A DNA stretch of 64,000 bases from Nostoc sp. HK-01 (GCA_003990705.1 AP018318.1:4715501-4779500), one strand, 5' to 3'. Shown: positions 15,201 to 26,026, numbered from the stretch's first letter. Notes: generated by a model from the letters alone, not told the origin. Made by a program: numbers and translations.

Positions 15201-15788
15201 TTAAATTTTTCGCTGCAACCAAGCAAAAACTTCATCAACTGAGAGCGTTAAATTCAAATCTTCTAACACTGGTAATATGTCTTTTCCAGCTAATAAATCA
15301 GGTAAACAATTAGGCTGGTAAACTAAAATAGAACGTTCACTGGGGTCAATTAGCCATCCTAGCTTACTGCCGTTTCTTAAACAATGTAAAATATTCCCAG
15401 TGACTTTAGTTTGACTTTGAGCAGGAGAGAGAATTTCTATTATCCAATTCGGCGCAAAATCAATACCACCGCTAATAATATCACCGCTATCATCAAGTGG
15501 TAATTGATTTTTGGAAAGAACCACCACATCAGGAACTACGGAACGATTACCAAAGGTACAGCGCAATTCTGGGAAAGCTTCGTAATTACTTTCTAACCCA
15601 TCAATTACTGCAACTAGACGTTTTTGCAATAAGCTGTGTTTACCTCCTCCCATAGGTTTCTGAATTGCCTCTGCGTTAATATATTCCCAAGCTGGTGACT
15701 CCTCAATGTAGGGAAGTTTTAAGAACTCCTCTAGAGTTGTGTTTTTTGGTACTGGGATTCTCCCTGGTGTCAACTCAACATTTTTCAT
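15201..15788 (-). CDS. Uma2 family endonuclease (DUF820)
   Basis: The 195-residue protein matches the cyanobacterial Uma2/DUF820 family, a PD-(D/E)XK nuclease fold: a conserved opening on TLEEFLKLP, the central VVPDVVVL and the strand ending WIIEILSP (catalytic D and E), then GWLIDPSERSILVY. These families are present in dozens of copies in filamentous cyanobacteria; their natural role is not established. It is a single gene. Confidence 0.9.
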   Translation of the reverse strand: MKNVELTPGRIPVPKNTTLEEFLKLPYIEESPAWEYINAEAIQKPMGGGKHSLLQKRLVAVIDGLESNYEAFPELRCTFGNRSVVPDVVVLSKNQLPLDDSGDIISGGIDFAPNWIIEILSPAQSQTKVTGNILHCLRNGSKLGWLIDPSERSILVYQPNCLPDLLAGKDILPVLEDLNLTLSVDEVFAWLQRKI

Positions 15789-16089
15789 CTTTAGGTAGGC
15801 ATTTCTGTATAGGGATTGCTAATCCTCATAGCTTGATATTGCTATAATTCACAAACAAAAAAACTTCACTAAACCTCGTGTTTAGGATTAACTGGAATAC
15901 CTAAAATTACATAGTTTTTATTATGCTAATTCTAGATGAGTAACTGGAATTTGCTCGGTTCTTTCAGGAAGTTTTGCTACGGTTACAACAGCATGAACCG
16001 TATGAAGAATATCAGCTGAGTAGTAACGATTACCGCAGGTATCAAAAATTTCATTTATTCACTTTGGATGGTTTGTTACATAAGCGTTT
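15789..16089. other. Intergenic region between Uma2 and AAA genes
   Basis: No gene is supported in this 300-bp gap. A frame entering from 15974 has no start signal and overlaps the AAA gene end; it could be a remnant of a lost gene. Confidence 0.4.
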
Positions 16090-17694
16090 TTATATCTCTG
16101 GTACGTATTGTCGAAGTCCATTTATTATATGTTCTCGATCAACAGAGTTGAGCATACGAAGGACGAGTTTTTCGTAACCGTTGCGACCAAGCTCAAAAAT
16201 TGAACAAACATTTGATACAAGTCCTTTATTGTTGTAGTATTTTAAGATGTCGTCGAGATTGCCAGAAGTAGCTAATCTAGTATACAAGTCAATATTGTTT
16301 GTGTAGGTCACATCGATATTCAAAGCATTAGTAGCATTTACAATCGAGGTCTTTATTGCCTGAAGCCCTACTGATTTAGTATCAATCTTACGTAGATTAT
16401 TCTCAATTGCCCTATACGTTCGTAGAGAGGCTTGACGCTCTATCTCTTTGCTAAGAAGACTTCTTGCCATCTCAGTTGCACGATTAACAACATCTTCAGG
16501 CTCAAGGTGTTGGTTTTTCGCTATCAGGCGTAAAGTTTGCTCATTCAGTAAAATATTTTCGATTTCTGCGACATCAATACAAAACACGCCATCAATTGAA
16601 AGTGATTGTATTTCATCGTCTGTTCGATAATCTCTATCGATGAGTCCAAAAACTTTTACATGATGAAAAGAGGAGTTAAGCCGAAGAGCGCGAACTGATT
16701 CAATGATATTCTGACAGCCACTTCTAGGGACGATGTTAGAATTTTTGTAAATTGATTGGTATATCGAGTGATCTTTCCCTCCCTTTTCTACTTCAACAAA
16801 AATAATTGTTCTGCGATTACCAAGCAACTCTAGCAATAGGCTTTCAGGAAATTCATCGACCTCTGGAACTTCTTCCCATAACCATCTATTAGTGCCGTCG
16901 AACTCTTTAACCCATATACTTGTTGTACTAACGCGTGTAGACGCGAAGTTAAGGTCATGTGTAATGTATACAAACAGGCAGTTCGGCTGTGCTTCTTCAA
17001 GCTTATTCCATAAAGATTGCATTATTGATGTGTGCAGATGTATTTCAGGCTCATCAATTACTAATATTGAACCTGGAGGAGCGCATAAACACTGTCCCAT
17101 TAGATAGAGTGCCACTCTTTCACCGTCACTCATTTCTTTTCCGTGGTACTGCGTTCCATAAATAATATCTTTGACGCTAACCTTTCCATCCTCTAAAAAA
17201 ATGTTTCTATGGGGAAGTATTTCTTTCCATAGTTTAACTAAAACATCAATTGGAGCATCTAGTACAGGAATATAGGCCTGTTTTCGACGTGTTTCCGCAG
17301 TATGATTTCTATCCCGTTCTGCGCTTCGTGCAAACAAATTGGAAAGAACTTTTCCATAATCATTCTGGAGGTAAGTTTCAGGATTTCCCCCCCAACGGTG
17401 ACTCCATTTAAATTGATTATTGGCATATTTGGGATCTTCATTACCCCAAATTAAATCATTTAGGGACTGCTCAAGAGATTTGATGACCGCATATTCAGGA
17501 ATCTCTAATGCTCTTTGGGCGGATATGCGGTGAACAATAATGTCGTTGTCAGCATTCCTCTCTATCCATGCTCCAAGCCTACTTTTTCCAGAGCCATTAG
17601 CACCTACAATAACTACAGAGCCGTTATGTTTTATCTCAACCTTACTTCCAGTTCCATCTGATTTAGGCAGGTATAGCCTTGGTTGTGAAGGCAT
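16090..17694 (-). CDS. AAA ATPase with DUF4435/TOPRIM-like C-terminus (OLD-like)
   Basis: The 534-residue protein has an SMC/ABC-type ATPase: Walker A GANGSGKS (31-38), a signature-like MSDGER (188-193), Walker B ILVIDEPE (210-217) and a His switch THD (245-247). The C-terminal part carries a TOPRIM-like acidic set, FVEVEKGGKD (299-308), GLIDRD (350-355) and VAEIENIL (375-382), as in DUF4435 proteins. This is the architecture of OLD-family nucleases, several of which act in phage defence. It is a single gene with no partner visible, next to the array and a Uma2 gene. The defence role is an inference. Confidence 0.75.
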   Translation of the reverse strand: MPSQPRLYLPKSDGTGSKVEIKHNGSVVIVGANGSGKSRLGAWIERNADNDIIVHRISAQRALEIPEYAVIKSLEQSLNDLIWGNEDPKYANNQFKWSHRWGGNPETYLQNDYGKVLSNLFARSAERDRNHTAETRRKQAYIPVLDAPIDVLVKLWKEILPHRNIFLEDGKVSVKDIIYGTQYHGKEMSDGERVALYLMGQCLCAPPGSILVIDEPEIHLHTSIMQSLWNKLEEAQPNCLFVYITHDLNFASTRVSTTSIWVKEFDGTNRWLWEEVPEVDEFPESLLLELLGNRRTIIFVEVEKGGKDHSIYQSIYKNSNIVPRSGCQNIIESVRALRLNSSFHHVKVFGLIDRDYRTDDEIQSLSIDGVFCIDVAEIENILLNEQTLRLIAKNQHLEPEDVVNRATEMARSLLSKEIERQASLRTYRAIENNLRKIDTKSVGLQAIKTSIVNATNALNIDVTYTNNIDLYTRLATSGNLDDILKYYNNKGLVSNVCSIFELGRNGYEKLVLRMLNSVDREHIINGLRQYVPEI

Positions 17695-17907
17695 ATGTCT
17701 TTCTTCGTTTTAATTGTTCAATGTTGATAAGGTTAAAAATATAACTTATTTTGTAGGAATATTGTATCTTGACCCTATCTAGTAGTGAATTAAAATTTTT
17801 TTTAGATAGAATTTCATTTCAGCTATTTTTCCAGAAGTTTCTAAACTTTGAGATAACCCATGTAAAATTGCTGCATTTGGTTCATGATGCAACGTAAATA
17901 ATAAAAC

Positions 17908-17933
17908 AAAAAGCCCGCTAATACGGGCTTTTT
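17908..17933. terminator. Rho-independent terminator after typA
   Basis: GCCCG and CGGGC form a hairpin with a CTAATA loop, flanked by a run of A and a run of T, so it can work on both strands. It lies 29 bp beyond the typA stop. Confidence 0.85.
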
Positions 17934-17961
17934 AAATTAATTAATTAAACGATCGCTTTAC

Positions 17962-19752
17962 TTACCGTTTTGCCAATTTCTTCGACATCTTCCGTAGACG
18001 AATTGATTGGGGTGTAACTTCCACCAACTCATCGGGGCCGATGTACTCTAATGCACGCTCTAAACTCATATCGATTGGTGCTTGCAACTGGACTAGTTCA
18101 TCACCACCCGCAGCACGGTGGTTGGTTAACTGCTTGGTTTTGCAGACATTCAATTCTAAGTCTTGAGGACGATTGTGTTCACCGACAATCATGCCTCGGT
18201 AAACTTTAGTACCAGGAGTGATAAAGAATGAGCCTCTATCTTCGGCGTTCTTCATGGCGTAGAAGGTAGAAACACCTTCTTCAAAGGAGATAAGTACACC
18301 TTTATTACGGGCTTCAATGTCACCACTGAGTTGACGGTAATCTAAGAAGCTGTGGTTCATGATGCCTTCACCGCGAGTCATCCGCATGAATTCACCACGG
18401 AAACCAATCAAACCACGGGCGGGAATGACGAATTCTAGCTGGGTGCGATCGCCACTTCCAGGTTGCATATCTTGCATTTCGCCTTTGCGTTGTCCCAGAC
18501 GTTCAATACAGCTACCAACTGCATCAGCAGGAACGTCTAAAACCAACAATTCATAAGGTTCGCAAGGTTGTCCGTTGATTTCGCGGTAAATTACTTGTGG
18601 TTGGGATACTTGGAACTCAAAACCCTCGCGGCGCATGGTTTCGATTAAGATACCCAAGTGCAGTTCTCCACGACCGGAAACTAGGAATTTATCGGGGGAG
18701 TCGGTTTCTTCAACGCGTAAAGCAACGTTGGTTTCTAGTTCGCGGAATAGGCGATCGCGTACTTGTCTTGATGTCACCAACTTACCTTCTTGACCAGCAA
18801 AGGGTGAATCATTTACCCAGAAGGTCATTTGTAAGGTAGGCTCATCCACTTTAATTAGTGGTAAGGCTTGGGGTTCGGTTGGATCAGTGATTGTTTCGCC
18901 AATGTAAGCATCAGCAAAACCAGCCACCGCAACAATATAGCCGGCGGTTGCTTCTTCCATCTCTACCCGTTTCAGACCTTCAAAGCCCATCAACTTGGTA
19001 ATTTTGCCTTTGACAATGGAGCCATTTTCTGTTACTAAAGCCGCTTGTTGTCCAGCGCGGATAGTACCGTTGTGGATTCTGCCAATGACAATCCGTCCCA
19101 AGTATTCAGAATAATCTAGGGTTGTGACTTGCAATTGCAGAGGCTTGTTGATATCGCCTACTGGTGGTGGAACGTGTTGGAGAATCGCATTAAACAGAGG
19201 CTGCATATCAACCGCTTCTGCTTCCATGCTTTCTTTGGCATAACCGCCCATACCGGAGGCAAACAGATAGGTAAAATCACACTGGTCTTCGTCTGCTCCT
19301 AATTCTAAGAATAGATCCAAAACTTTATCCACTGCAACGTGGGGGTCAGCTTGGCCACGGTCAATTTTGTTGACAACAACGATGGGACGCAAGCCTTTTT
19401 CTAAAGCTTTTTTCAACACGAAGCGAGTTTGAGGCATGGGGCCTTCATTGGCATCGACAATTAGTAGACATCCGTCAACCATGCCGAGTACACGTTCAAC
19501 TTCACCGCCGAAATCAGCGTGTCCGGGAGTATCAACAATATTAATCAGCGTTTCTTTGTAGCGAACTGCTGTATTTTTAGACAGAATTGTAATTCCGCGC
19601 TCACGTTCGAGGGCGTTAGAATCCATGACGCAATCCGGAACGTCTTCGCCTTCGCGGAAAATGCCGGATTGTTTGAGGAGTGCATCAACCAAGGTGGTTT
19701 TGCCGTGGTCTACGTGGGCGATAATGGCGACGTTACGAATTGGGAGCGTCAT
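17962..19752 (-). CDS. typA: Translational GTPase TypA/BipA
   Basis: The 596-residue protein has the full translational GTPase layout: G1 [10 protein letters not shown] at residues 12-21, the DTPGHADF switch, NKIDR, then domains II, III/V and the TypA-specific C-terminal domain ([16 protein letters not shown] and [17 protein letters not shown]). TypA binds ribosomes and aids 50S assembly and stress or low-temperature growth. It is monocistronic, with its own terminator and a 300-bp upstream region. Confidence 0.97.
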   Translation of the reverse strand: MTLPIRNVAIIAHVDHGKTTLVDALLKQSGIFREGEDVPDCVMDSNALERERGITILSKNTAVRYKETLINIVDTPGHADFGGEVERVLGMVDGCLLIVDANEGPMPQTRFVLKKALEKGLRPIVVVNKIDRGQADPHVAVDKVLDLFLELGADEDQCDFTYLFASGMGGYAKESMEAEAVDMQPLFNAILQHVPPPVGDINKPLQLQVTTLDYSEYLGRIVIGRIHNGTIRAGQQAALVTENGSIVKGKITKLMGFEGLKRVEMEEATAGYIVAVAGFADAYIGETITDPTEPQALPLIKVDEPTLQMTFWVNDSPFAGQEGKLVTSRQVRDRLFRELETNVALRVEETDSPDKFLVSGRGELHLGILIETMRREGFEFQVSQPQVIYREINGQPCEPYELLVLDVPADAVGSCIERLGQRKGEMQDMQPGSGDRTQLEFVIPARGLIGFRGEFMRMTRGEGIMNHSFLDYRQLSGDIEARNKGVLISFEEGVSTFYAMKNAEDRGSFFITPGTKVYRGMIVGEHNRPQDLELNVCKTKQLTNHRAAGGDELVQLQAPIDMSLERALEYIGPDELVEVTPQSIRLRKMSKKLAKR

Positions 19753-20069
19753 AGAGGCTTAGTGTCAACTCTAGAGAGGTTTTGTAGATTTACATTTAAG
19801 TGCTAGGCTGTTTTAACAGAATTAGGGGTGTTAGGCAAATTCTGTAAAGAACCTTTAACAATTCTAGCTTAATTGAAACAATTGCGAGGCTTTTTGTAAA
19901 TACTAGTGAAGCGGAAATTTAGCAGCTTTTAAAGCTCAAGCATTAAGTTGACAAAGACTCTAAGTGATATTGACATTTTTTTGAGAGTTGAATATTCCAG
20001 ATGCCTTTGTAGCGAGTTGTTTCAGCATTTGACTGACAATAAATAATCAACAGTTATTTTACATTTGAA
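19753..20069. other. Intergenic region upstream of typA
   Basis: No gene is seen in these 317 bases, which should include the minus-strand promoter of typA. Confidence 0.5.
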
Positions 20070-20576
20070 CTACTGAATTTTGCCATCAGTCCATTGTTGA
20101 TAATCATAACTAGTAGCAATTAATTGTTCATAGTCCTGTTGAATTACTGACCAATCTGCATAACCCTGCTCTACATAGTCAAGATCCATATCAATTTGAT
20201 AAATAACTCTTCTTAGTTCGTCGCCACAACTATGATCAAAAACTAAGTGATATAGCGATCGCAATAACTTACTATGTTCAGCTTTGGCAAAGCGATGATT
20301 TTCAGGCTCAAGCGTTGGATAAACTTTACCCAATTTAGCAATTAACAATCTTAAAGAAATTTCTAAATCTTGTTCGCCGGGAATAAAATCAAGCAAGTGG
20401 ATAATGTTTAATGGGTGTTTATATGCACTTGTAGATAGGTCAATCATCCAATCTTCAGGATGGTCGCTTTTTTCGATAAGTTGATCAGCCCAGTTGATAA
20501 TTTCATCGTGGGAACAAAGATTTAATTGAAATCCCATACAAAGGTAATCAGCGTAGTGTTTTAAACTGGGTTGCAT
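20070..20576 (-). CDS. Hypothetical protein, 168 residues
   Basis: An acidic soluble protein with no signal or membrane segment. I do not recognise a family. Composition and length suggest a real gene. It is divergent from the GUN4 gene with 47 bp between their starts, so they may share a control region. Confidence 0.6.
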   Translation of the reverse strand: MQPSLKHYADYLCMGFQLNLCSHDEIINWADQLIEKSDHPEDWMIDLSTSAYKHPLNIIHLLDFIPGEQDLEISLRLLIAKLGKVYPTLEPENHRFAKAEHSKLLRSLYHLVFDHSCGDELRRVIYQIDMDLDYVEQGYADWSVIQQDYEQLIATSYDYQQWTDGKIQ

Positions 20577-20623
20577 TTCTAACTACAACAGGCGTTCTGT
20601 AAAAGGCTACTTGTTTAAGGACG

Positions 20624-21091
20624 ATGAAATTAAAGCCATTTTTTCGCAGGATGGACAAACATTTGGTAAATTACAACACTTTAGAGGAGTTGCTTGCTCT
20701 AGAAAAGTGGTATGAAGCTGATTGCGAAACTACAAATATTCAACTTAATATAGTTGAGCGAGAAGAAGCAGAATCTTTATACTTTTTATTATCTGATTTT
20801 CCCTGCGAAGACCTTGTGATTTTAGATGAACTGTGGGTCAAGTATAGTTGTGGACGTTTTGGCTTTAGTGTCCAAAAGCATATTTACCAGCAGTTTAAAG
20901 GTAGCAAAAAATATACTAACTTTTGTGAACAAGTTGGATGGCGGGAAAATGGACATTGGAAGTATCCTCACGAATTAATATTTTCATTAGATGCTCCTTC
21001 AGGACATTTACCTTGGCTCACATCAGGATTTCGGATAAGTAAGCAATATGCGCGTGAGTGGTGTACTCGGATAGAGACTTGTGGACTTTAA
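20624..21091 (+). CDS. GUN4 domain-containing protein
   Basis: Most of this 155-residue protein is a GUN4 domain: DADCET-like EADCETTNIQL, the LW..YS.GRFGFSVQ block, and the VGWREN ... APSGHLPW region are all present. GUN4 proteins bind porphyrins and the best-known member activates Mg-chelatase. This is a single-domain paralogue whose domain lacks the usual N-terminal helical bundle. Filamentous cyanobacteria have many such paralogues, often fused to kinases, so it need not act in chlorophyll synthesis. Confidence 0.85.
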   Translation: MKLKPFFRRMDKHLVNYNTLEELLALEKWYEADCETTNIQLNIVEREEAESLYFLLSDFPCEDLVILDELWVKYSCGRFGFSVQKHIYQQFKGSKKYTNFCEQVGWRENGHWKYPHELIFSLDAPSGHLPWLTSGFRISKQYAREWCTRIETCGL

Positions 21092-21327
21092 TTTCAGTTT
21101 TGCGGTTATTTGCTAAATTTATAGCAGCATAGATGCGATCGCCCAAATTATTTCACTGTCAACAAACTAAAAATATCTGCTGCTTTTACTTGCAAATCAC
21201 TTAACACATCAAGAAAATGCTATGAAAATAAAAATTGAAGCATGAAAGAGAAAAAAACTGACTTCATACTTCAAAATTTAATATTTATTTATGCCAGACT
21301 GTAATCTGAATAACAGTCTTTTTTTGG

Positions 21328-22344
21328 CTAACGGAACATACTACTTACAGAGGTATCTTCGTGAATCCGCCAGATGGTTTCTCCTAAAAGATTTGCCACG
21401 GAAAGCACTACTAATTGCGGGAAGCGTTTGTCTTCTGGTAAGGGTATCGTGTTTGTGACGATGACTTCCTCAAACAAACCGCTGGATAAACGTTCAATGG
21501 CTGGGGGGGAGAAGACTGCATGAGTAGCACAGGCATATACCTGACGCGCTCCTTCTTCACGCAGCAACCTAGCGCCTTCGGCAATAGTTCCGCCTGTGTC
21601 GATCATATCGTCTACCAACACTGCTGTTTTGCCTTTGACATCGCCGATAACGTTCAAGACTTCCGCTACATTATGAGCTTGACGGCGTTTGTCAATAATG
21701 GCAAGTGGGGCATCATTGAGTTTTTTGGCAAATGCTCTCGCCCGTGCTACACCACCGACATCAGGAGAAACAACTACCAGATCAGGGAGTTGTTTACTAG
21801 CCAAATAATCGAGTATCACCGGCGAACCGTAAACATGATCAAAGGGTATATCGAAGTAGCCCTGAATCTGAGCGGCGTGCAGATCCATTGCCACAACGCG
21901 AGCTGCACCTGATTCCGTAATCAGGTTGGCAACCAGTTTGGCTGTGATTGATTCTCGTCCTGCGGTTTTGCGATCGGCACGAGCATAGCCATAATATGGA
22001 ATCACTGCTGTTACCTGTCTAGCCGAAGCCCGGCGACAGGCATCAATCATAATCAGCAATTCCATTAAGTGATCGTTAACTGGTTGACAAGATGGCTGGA
22101 TTAAATAAACATCACAACCTCTAATAGATTCTTGGATTTGAACATAAAGTTCTCCATCCGCAAATCTCTTGCGAATCATTGGCCCCAAGTCCATCCCCAG
22201 GTAACGAGCGACTTCTTGAGACAGTTGTATATTGGCAGAGCCAGAAAATAGCCGCAGGCGATGGTTTTCAGTTAGTCCTGTTGCAGCTGGCTGCACCTTA
22301 AAAGCGGCAGAACTGAGCACAGCAGATCCTCGAAGTGCATTCAT
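21328..22344 (-). CDS. prs: Ribose-phosphate pyrophosphokinase
   Basis: The 338-residue enzyme makes PRPP from ribose 5-phosphate and ATP, feeding purine, pyrimidine, His and Trp synthesis. The family motifs are clear: FADGELYVQI, the ATP-loop region YYGYARADRK, VVAMDLHAAQIQGYFDIP and the PRPP loop VLVDDMIDTGGT. The N-terminus is about 20 residues longer than in E. coli. It is single; the purine genes purL and purF of the same pathway lie 37 kb away. Confidence 0.97.
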   Translation of the reverse strand: MNALRGSAVLSSAAFKVQPAATGLTENHRLRLFSGSANIQLSQEVARYLGMDLGPMIRKRFADGELYVQIQESIRGCDVYLIQPSCQPVNDHLMELLIMIDACRRASARQVTAVIPYYGYARADRKTAGRESITAKLVANLITESGAARVVAMDLHAAQIQGYFDIPFDHVYGSPVILDYLASKQLPDLVVVSPDVGGVARARAFAKKLNDAPLAIIDKRRQAHNVAEVLNVIGDVKGKTAVLVDDMIDTGGTIAEGARLLREEGARQVYACATHAVFSPPAIERLSSGLFEEVIVTNTIPLPEDKRFPQLVVLSVANLLGETIWRIHEDTSVSSMFR

Positions 22345-23187
22345 GGCGAGATTATCATTTAGATATTTACCAGATTTAACCGGAATAGGCTAAATAAACA
22401 TCTGTGAGCTTTATTTAAGCTTTCATAAAAACTTTAAACATTTCTCAATAGAGCTACCATCAGTCCATTTTTCAGTCTTTAGTGGTAAACAAACCATCGA
22501 ATTCGTAACTGACCTATAGTGTGTAAGTTAGCCCCATAGTTGAGTCGTTCTCAACAACTCAAATTTCCTCTAGATTTAGTCTGGTAGAGTAATGATCCTA
22601 CCAACTGTATTGATTAATGAGTCCAACTCTTTTCAGCTTAAGTGAAGTAGAACTGGAACTCAGACAGTAGAAATACCCAAAATTAAATTCTTCTGGGGTA
22701 GAAGAATATTTTATGATACCAGCTACAAAATTATAAACTGACAAACTAAATTTTTGGATTATAAATTGGAGAAAAATTTTCAAATCTGCAAAATTAGTTG
22801 GGAAACTAGAAATTCTAGATTTTGGTTCAGGGGATTTACCCAGAGGGCGCAGAAAAGGAAGTGCATGATTGCGCTTTTGCTATCTACGCCAGCTTTCTTG
22901 TGGTTTTGGTAATCAGGTTGAAATTTGAATACGATTATTGCTTTTCTTAGGGTAGAATATCGCCGCAGGTCATTGTCGTGTAACTTACGTATGAAAATGA
23001 AAAATCAAAGGTGGGAGTGATGGGTTCACAAATTTATCAGGATGAGGGTAAAGAAATTTAGGGGCGTAAGGTGCAAAATCCTCAAACCGTGACAGCATAT
23101 CTCAAGGAAGAATTTTTGAGTGAATTCTATGTATTGTGTCCTCCAAACTCAGCTTTGTGAGGTCTGTGTATTCAGTTATGATTAAAT
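22345..23187. other. Long intergenic region between prs and a kinase gene
   Basis: These 843 bases hold no supported gene. Both flanking genes are transcribed outward, so the region should contain two promoters. A short frame at 22598-22783 on the minus strand is not convincing. Confidence 0.5.
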
Positions 23188-23199
23188 TTGAATTTATTT

Positions 23200-24894
23200 A
23201 TGCAACCTCCAATTACAATTGGTACTGTCTTACAAAACCGTTATCGGATAATTCAAATTCTGGGACAAGGTGGATTTGGCAGAACTTATTTAGCCGAAGA
23301 TCAGCGTCGGTTTAACGAACTTTGTGCAATTAAAGAATTAATTCCGATCGCAGCTGGGGTTGGTGCTTGGGAAAAAGCCCAAGAACTTTTTCAGCGAGAA
23401 GCGACGATTTTATATCAAATTGAACATCCGCAAGTCCCGAAATTCCGCGAAAGATTCGAGCAAGATCACCGTTTATTTTTAGTGGAAGATTATGTTGCGG
23501 GTAAGACTTATCGAGATTTACTAGTTGAAAAACAATCTATAGGTCAAACTTTTAGCGAACCAGACGTATTACAGTTGTTGCGATCGCTATTACCTGTGTT
23601 AGAACACATTCACAGTCGCGGGATTATCCACCGTGATATTTCGCCGGAAAATATTATTTTTCGGGATAGCGATCGCTTGCCAGTGTTAATAGATTTTGGT
23701 GTGGTGAAAGAACTGGCAACGCGCTTGCAAACACCAGAGACTAATATCAATGTTACTAGTGTGGGTAAATTGGGCTATTCTCCCAATGAACAAATGCAAA
23801 CCGGACGGGCTTATCCCAGTAGTGATTTGTATGCTTTAGCGGTGACAGCGATAGTTTTACTAACTGGTAAAGAACCGTCAGAGTTGTTTGATGAAACGCA
23901 GCTTACCTGGACTTGGCAAAAATTTGTGAGGGTAAGTCCGCAATTAGCTCAGGTAATTAATCGGATGTTACATCCTTTGCCGAGCGATCGCTATCAAAGT
24001 GCGGCTGAGGTCGCCCAAGCATTACAATTGGTCGAGAATCCCGGCGTAGCACCACCGCCACAAGTGTCAAATTTTCAAACAATTGCGGTTGGTCGTCGTC
24101 CCGATGCAATTCCACCACAACCATCTAACCGACCTGACCCTGTGATTCCCCCTAGCCGTTCTAACTCAGTGTTAGATAATCCTTTGGCGCTAGGTGCAAT
24201 TGGTAGTGCGGTAGTTATCCTTGCGGGTTTTGGTTCTTGGGCGTTGGTGAGTTCGATTCGCAGTCAGTCTAATACACAACCAGAGACAACCCCACCCGCA
24301 CCTCAGACTTTCCCCTCACCTGTCATTTCTGGCGGTACAACATTCGGAACACCCAGCAACACAGAACCAACTATTACTAGTAAGCGTCTGAGATTAGACG
24401 CATCGAACACAGCGACAGTAGAAAATTCGCTTAAAGCTGGTCAAATTATGGAGTATACCTTTTTTGGACAAGCTGGAGCTAAGTTAACTACACTGCTGGA
24501 ACAAGGCACAGGTATTAATTTGACTGTCTTAGCCCCGAATCGTCAAGTACTTGATAGTAGCGCTCAACAAGTAGGCTCTTATACGGGAATATTGCCGACT
24601 AATGGTAGATATACTGTGCAATTAAATCTTGCGCCTGGAGTTAGTGAAAGTGATTATAATCTCAGGGTAGCGTTAGAGAATCCACTTCAACCTTCACCAA
24701 CAGCAACTCCCACGCCAACACTAACACCAACATTGACACCAACGCCAACATTGACACCAACGCCAATACCAACATTTCCACCAGCATTTACGCCAACACC
24801 AACATTTACACCAATAATTCCTGGTACTAACGACAATCAATCGCCTATCAATAGCACAGATCAACCAACGCCTGATTTACAGAGTACTCCTTAG
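23200..24894 (+). CDS. Membrane-anchored Ser/Thr protein kinase (PknB-type)
   Basis: A Hanks-type kinase domain covers about residues 10-270: GQGGFGRTYLAED glycine loop, catalytic Lys in AIKEL, HRDISPENI catalytic loop and DFGVVKE. A single membrane helix follows (ALGAIGSAVVILAGFGSWAL, near residue 330), then a beta-rich extracytoplasmic domain (residues 400-495) and a C-terminal tail of repeated TPTPT-like units. I choose the ATG at 23200; a TTG at 23188 would add four residues. The outer domain probably senses a signal at the cell envelope. The substrate is unknown. Confidence 0.88.
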   Translation: MQPPITIGTVLQNRYRIIQILGQGGFGRTYLAEDQRRFNELCAIKELIPIAAGVGAWEKAQELFQREATILYQIEHPQVPKFRERFEQDHRLFLVEDYVAGKTYRDLLVEKQSIGQTFSEPDVLQLLRSLLPVLEHIHSRGIIHRDISPENIIFRDSDRLPVLIDFGVVKELATRLQTPETNINVTSVGKLGYSPNEQMQTGRAYPSSDLYALAVTAIVLLTGKEPSELFDETQLTWTWQKFVRVSPQLAQVINRMLHPLPSDRYQSAAEVAQALQLVENPGVAPPPQVSNFQTIAVGRRPDAIPPQPSNRPDPVIPPSRSNSVLDNPLALGAIGSAVVILAGFGSWALVSSIRSQSNTQPETTPPAPQTFPSPVISGGTTFGTPSNTEPTITSKRLRLDASNTATVENSLKAGQIMEYTFFGQAGAKLTTLLEQGTGINLTVLAPNRQVLDSSAQQVGSYTGILPTNGRYTVQLNLAPGVSESDYNLRVALENPLQPSPTATPTPTLTPTLTPTPTLTPTPIPTFPPAFTPTPTFTPIIPGTNDNQSPINSTDQPTPDLQSTP

Positions 24895-25020
24895 TACAGT
24901 TTTGCGTACAATCATGGTGAATTGAGGGTTGAAATTTCAACGCAGAGGGACGCAGAGGTAAGCGCAAAGGTAGGCTGAGAATTTGCTACGAATTAATGAA
25001 ATGCGCTATATTTACGTCTC

Positions 25021-25037
25021 GTAACGTGATCTGTTAC
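25021..25037. promoter_or_regulatory. Short palindrome before bioD
   Basis: GTAAC and GTTAC flank a 7-nt spacer 11 nt before the putative bioD start. It could be an operator or a chance repeat. Confidence 0.25.
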
Positions 25038-25048
25038 CTATTATCTAT

Positions 25049-25741
25049 TTGCAAAACAGATTGTTGAATACATTACTAATTACTGGAACTGACACGGAAG
25101 CTGGTAAAACTGTTTTAACTACAGCATTAGCCGCTTATTGGCAAAAATATTATCCGCAGCGTCACTGGGGAATTATGAAGCCAATACAATCGGGAATTGG
25201 CGATCGCGAATGGTATCAAAATCTGTTTAAGCTAGAACAATCGCCAGCAGAAATTACACCGTTGTATTTTCAAGCGCCTCTAGCGCCACCCATCGCCGCG
25301 GCTAGAGAAAATCGCCCAGTGGATTTAGCTGTGGTGTGGAAAACATTGTGTGAGATGCGATCGCGCTATGAATTTCTGTTGGTAGAATCAGCCGGTGGGT
25401 TAGGTTCACCCATGACTAACGAGTTAACAGTGGCTGATATCGCCGGTGAATGGCGTTTACCCACTGTTTTGGTAGTTCCAGTTAGATTGGGTGGAATTTC
25501 GCAAGCTGTGGCGAATGTGGCTTTAGCGAGACAATGCAAAGTTAATCTGATAGGTATTGTGCTGAACTGCATCCAACCGCGTACCGATGCAGAGATTACT
25601 GACTGGACACCACCAGAAGTAATACAATCATTTACACATATCCCGGTTTTAGGTTGCTTGCAGTATTTTGATAACCCAGCAGATTTAGACAAACTCGCTC
25701 AAGCTGCATCTAATTTAAATTTAGAGGCGCTAAATATTTAA
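25049..25741 (+). CDS. bioD: Dethiobiotin synthetase
   Basis: The 230-residue ATP-dependent enzyme closes the ureido ring of dethiobiotin in biotin synthesis. Visible motifs are the P-loop GTDTEAGKT, the substrate Lys in MKPIQSG, and ESAGGLGSPM. The frame opens with TTG at 25049; no better ATG is available upstream, so the start is uncertain by a few codons. No other bio gene is near, as is common in cyanobacteria. Confidence 0.92.
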   Translation: MQNRLLNTLLITGTDTEAGKTVLTTALAAYWQKYYPQRHWGIMKPIQSGIGDREWYQNLFKLEQSPAEITPLYFQAPLAPPIAAARENRPVDLAVVWKTLCEMRSRYEFLLVESAGGLGSPMTNELTVADIAGEWRLPTVLVVPVRLGGISQAVANVALARQCKVNLIGIVLNCIQPRTDAEITDWTPPEVIQSFTHIPVLGCLQYFDNPADLDKLAQAASNLNLEALNI

Positions 25742-25789
25742 GGAACTATTAAACTGAGAAAATAACCCAACGTGAAGTTGATGAGTTTA

Positions 25790-25930
25790 AAAACCCCTCT
25801 CCAAACCTCTCACGCCAGTCGCCTCAAGTCGGGAAACCCGCCCACGGCGCTGGCTCCCCGAAGCAGAGAGAGGCTTTGAATCTTTCCCCCCTTCCCTACC
25901 AGGGAAGGGGCTGGGGGTTAGGTTTGAGAG
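25790..25930. repeat. Dispersed repeat cluster with hairpins
   Basis: A GC-rich, palindrome-rich stretch unlike its surroundings. It includes GCCAG...CTGGC arms near 25814-25853 and a perfect 10-bp hairpin CCCCTTCCCT/AGGGAAGGGG (25888-25910). Such sequences are spread between genes in Nostocales genomes. The 68-codon frame across it is not a gene. Confidence 0.6.
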
Positions 25931-26026
25931 ACAGTTGCACACCATACTAACTAAAGGAGTTGGAGAGAGGTTTATCGAACTCACATTCACCAAATCTCAG
26001 CCGTCTTGTAGCAGTTTGTTGTCACA

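Noticed and set aside
22598-22783. 61-codon minus-strand frame in the prs/kinase spacer
   Set aside because: No start signal and no recognisable or conserved-looking content.
25787-25993. 68-codon minus-strand frame
   Set aside because: It is read through a palindromic dispersed repeat (Pro/Arg/Gly-rich translation).
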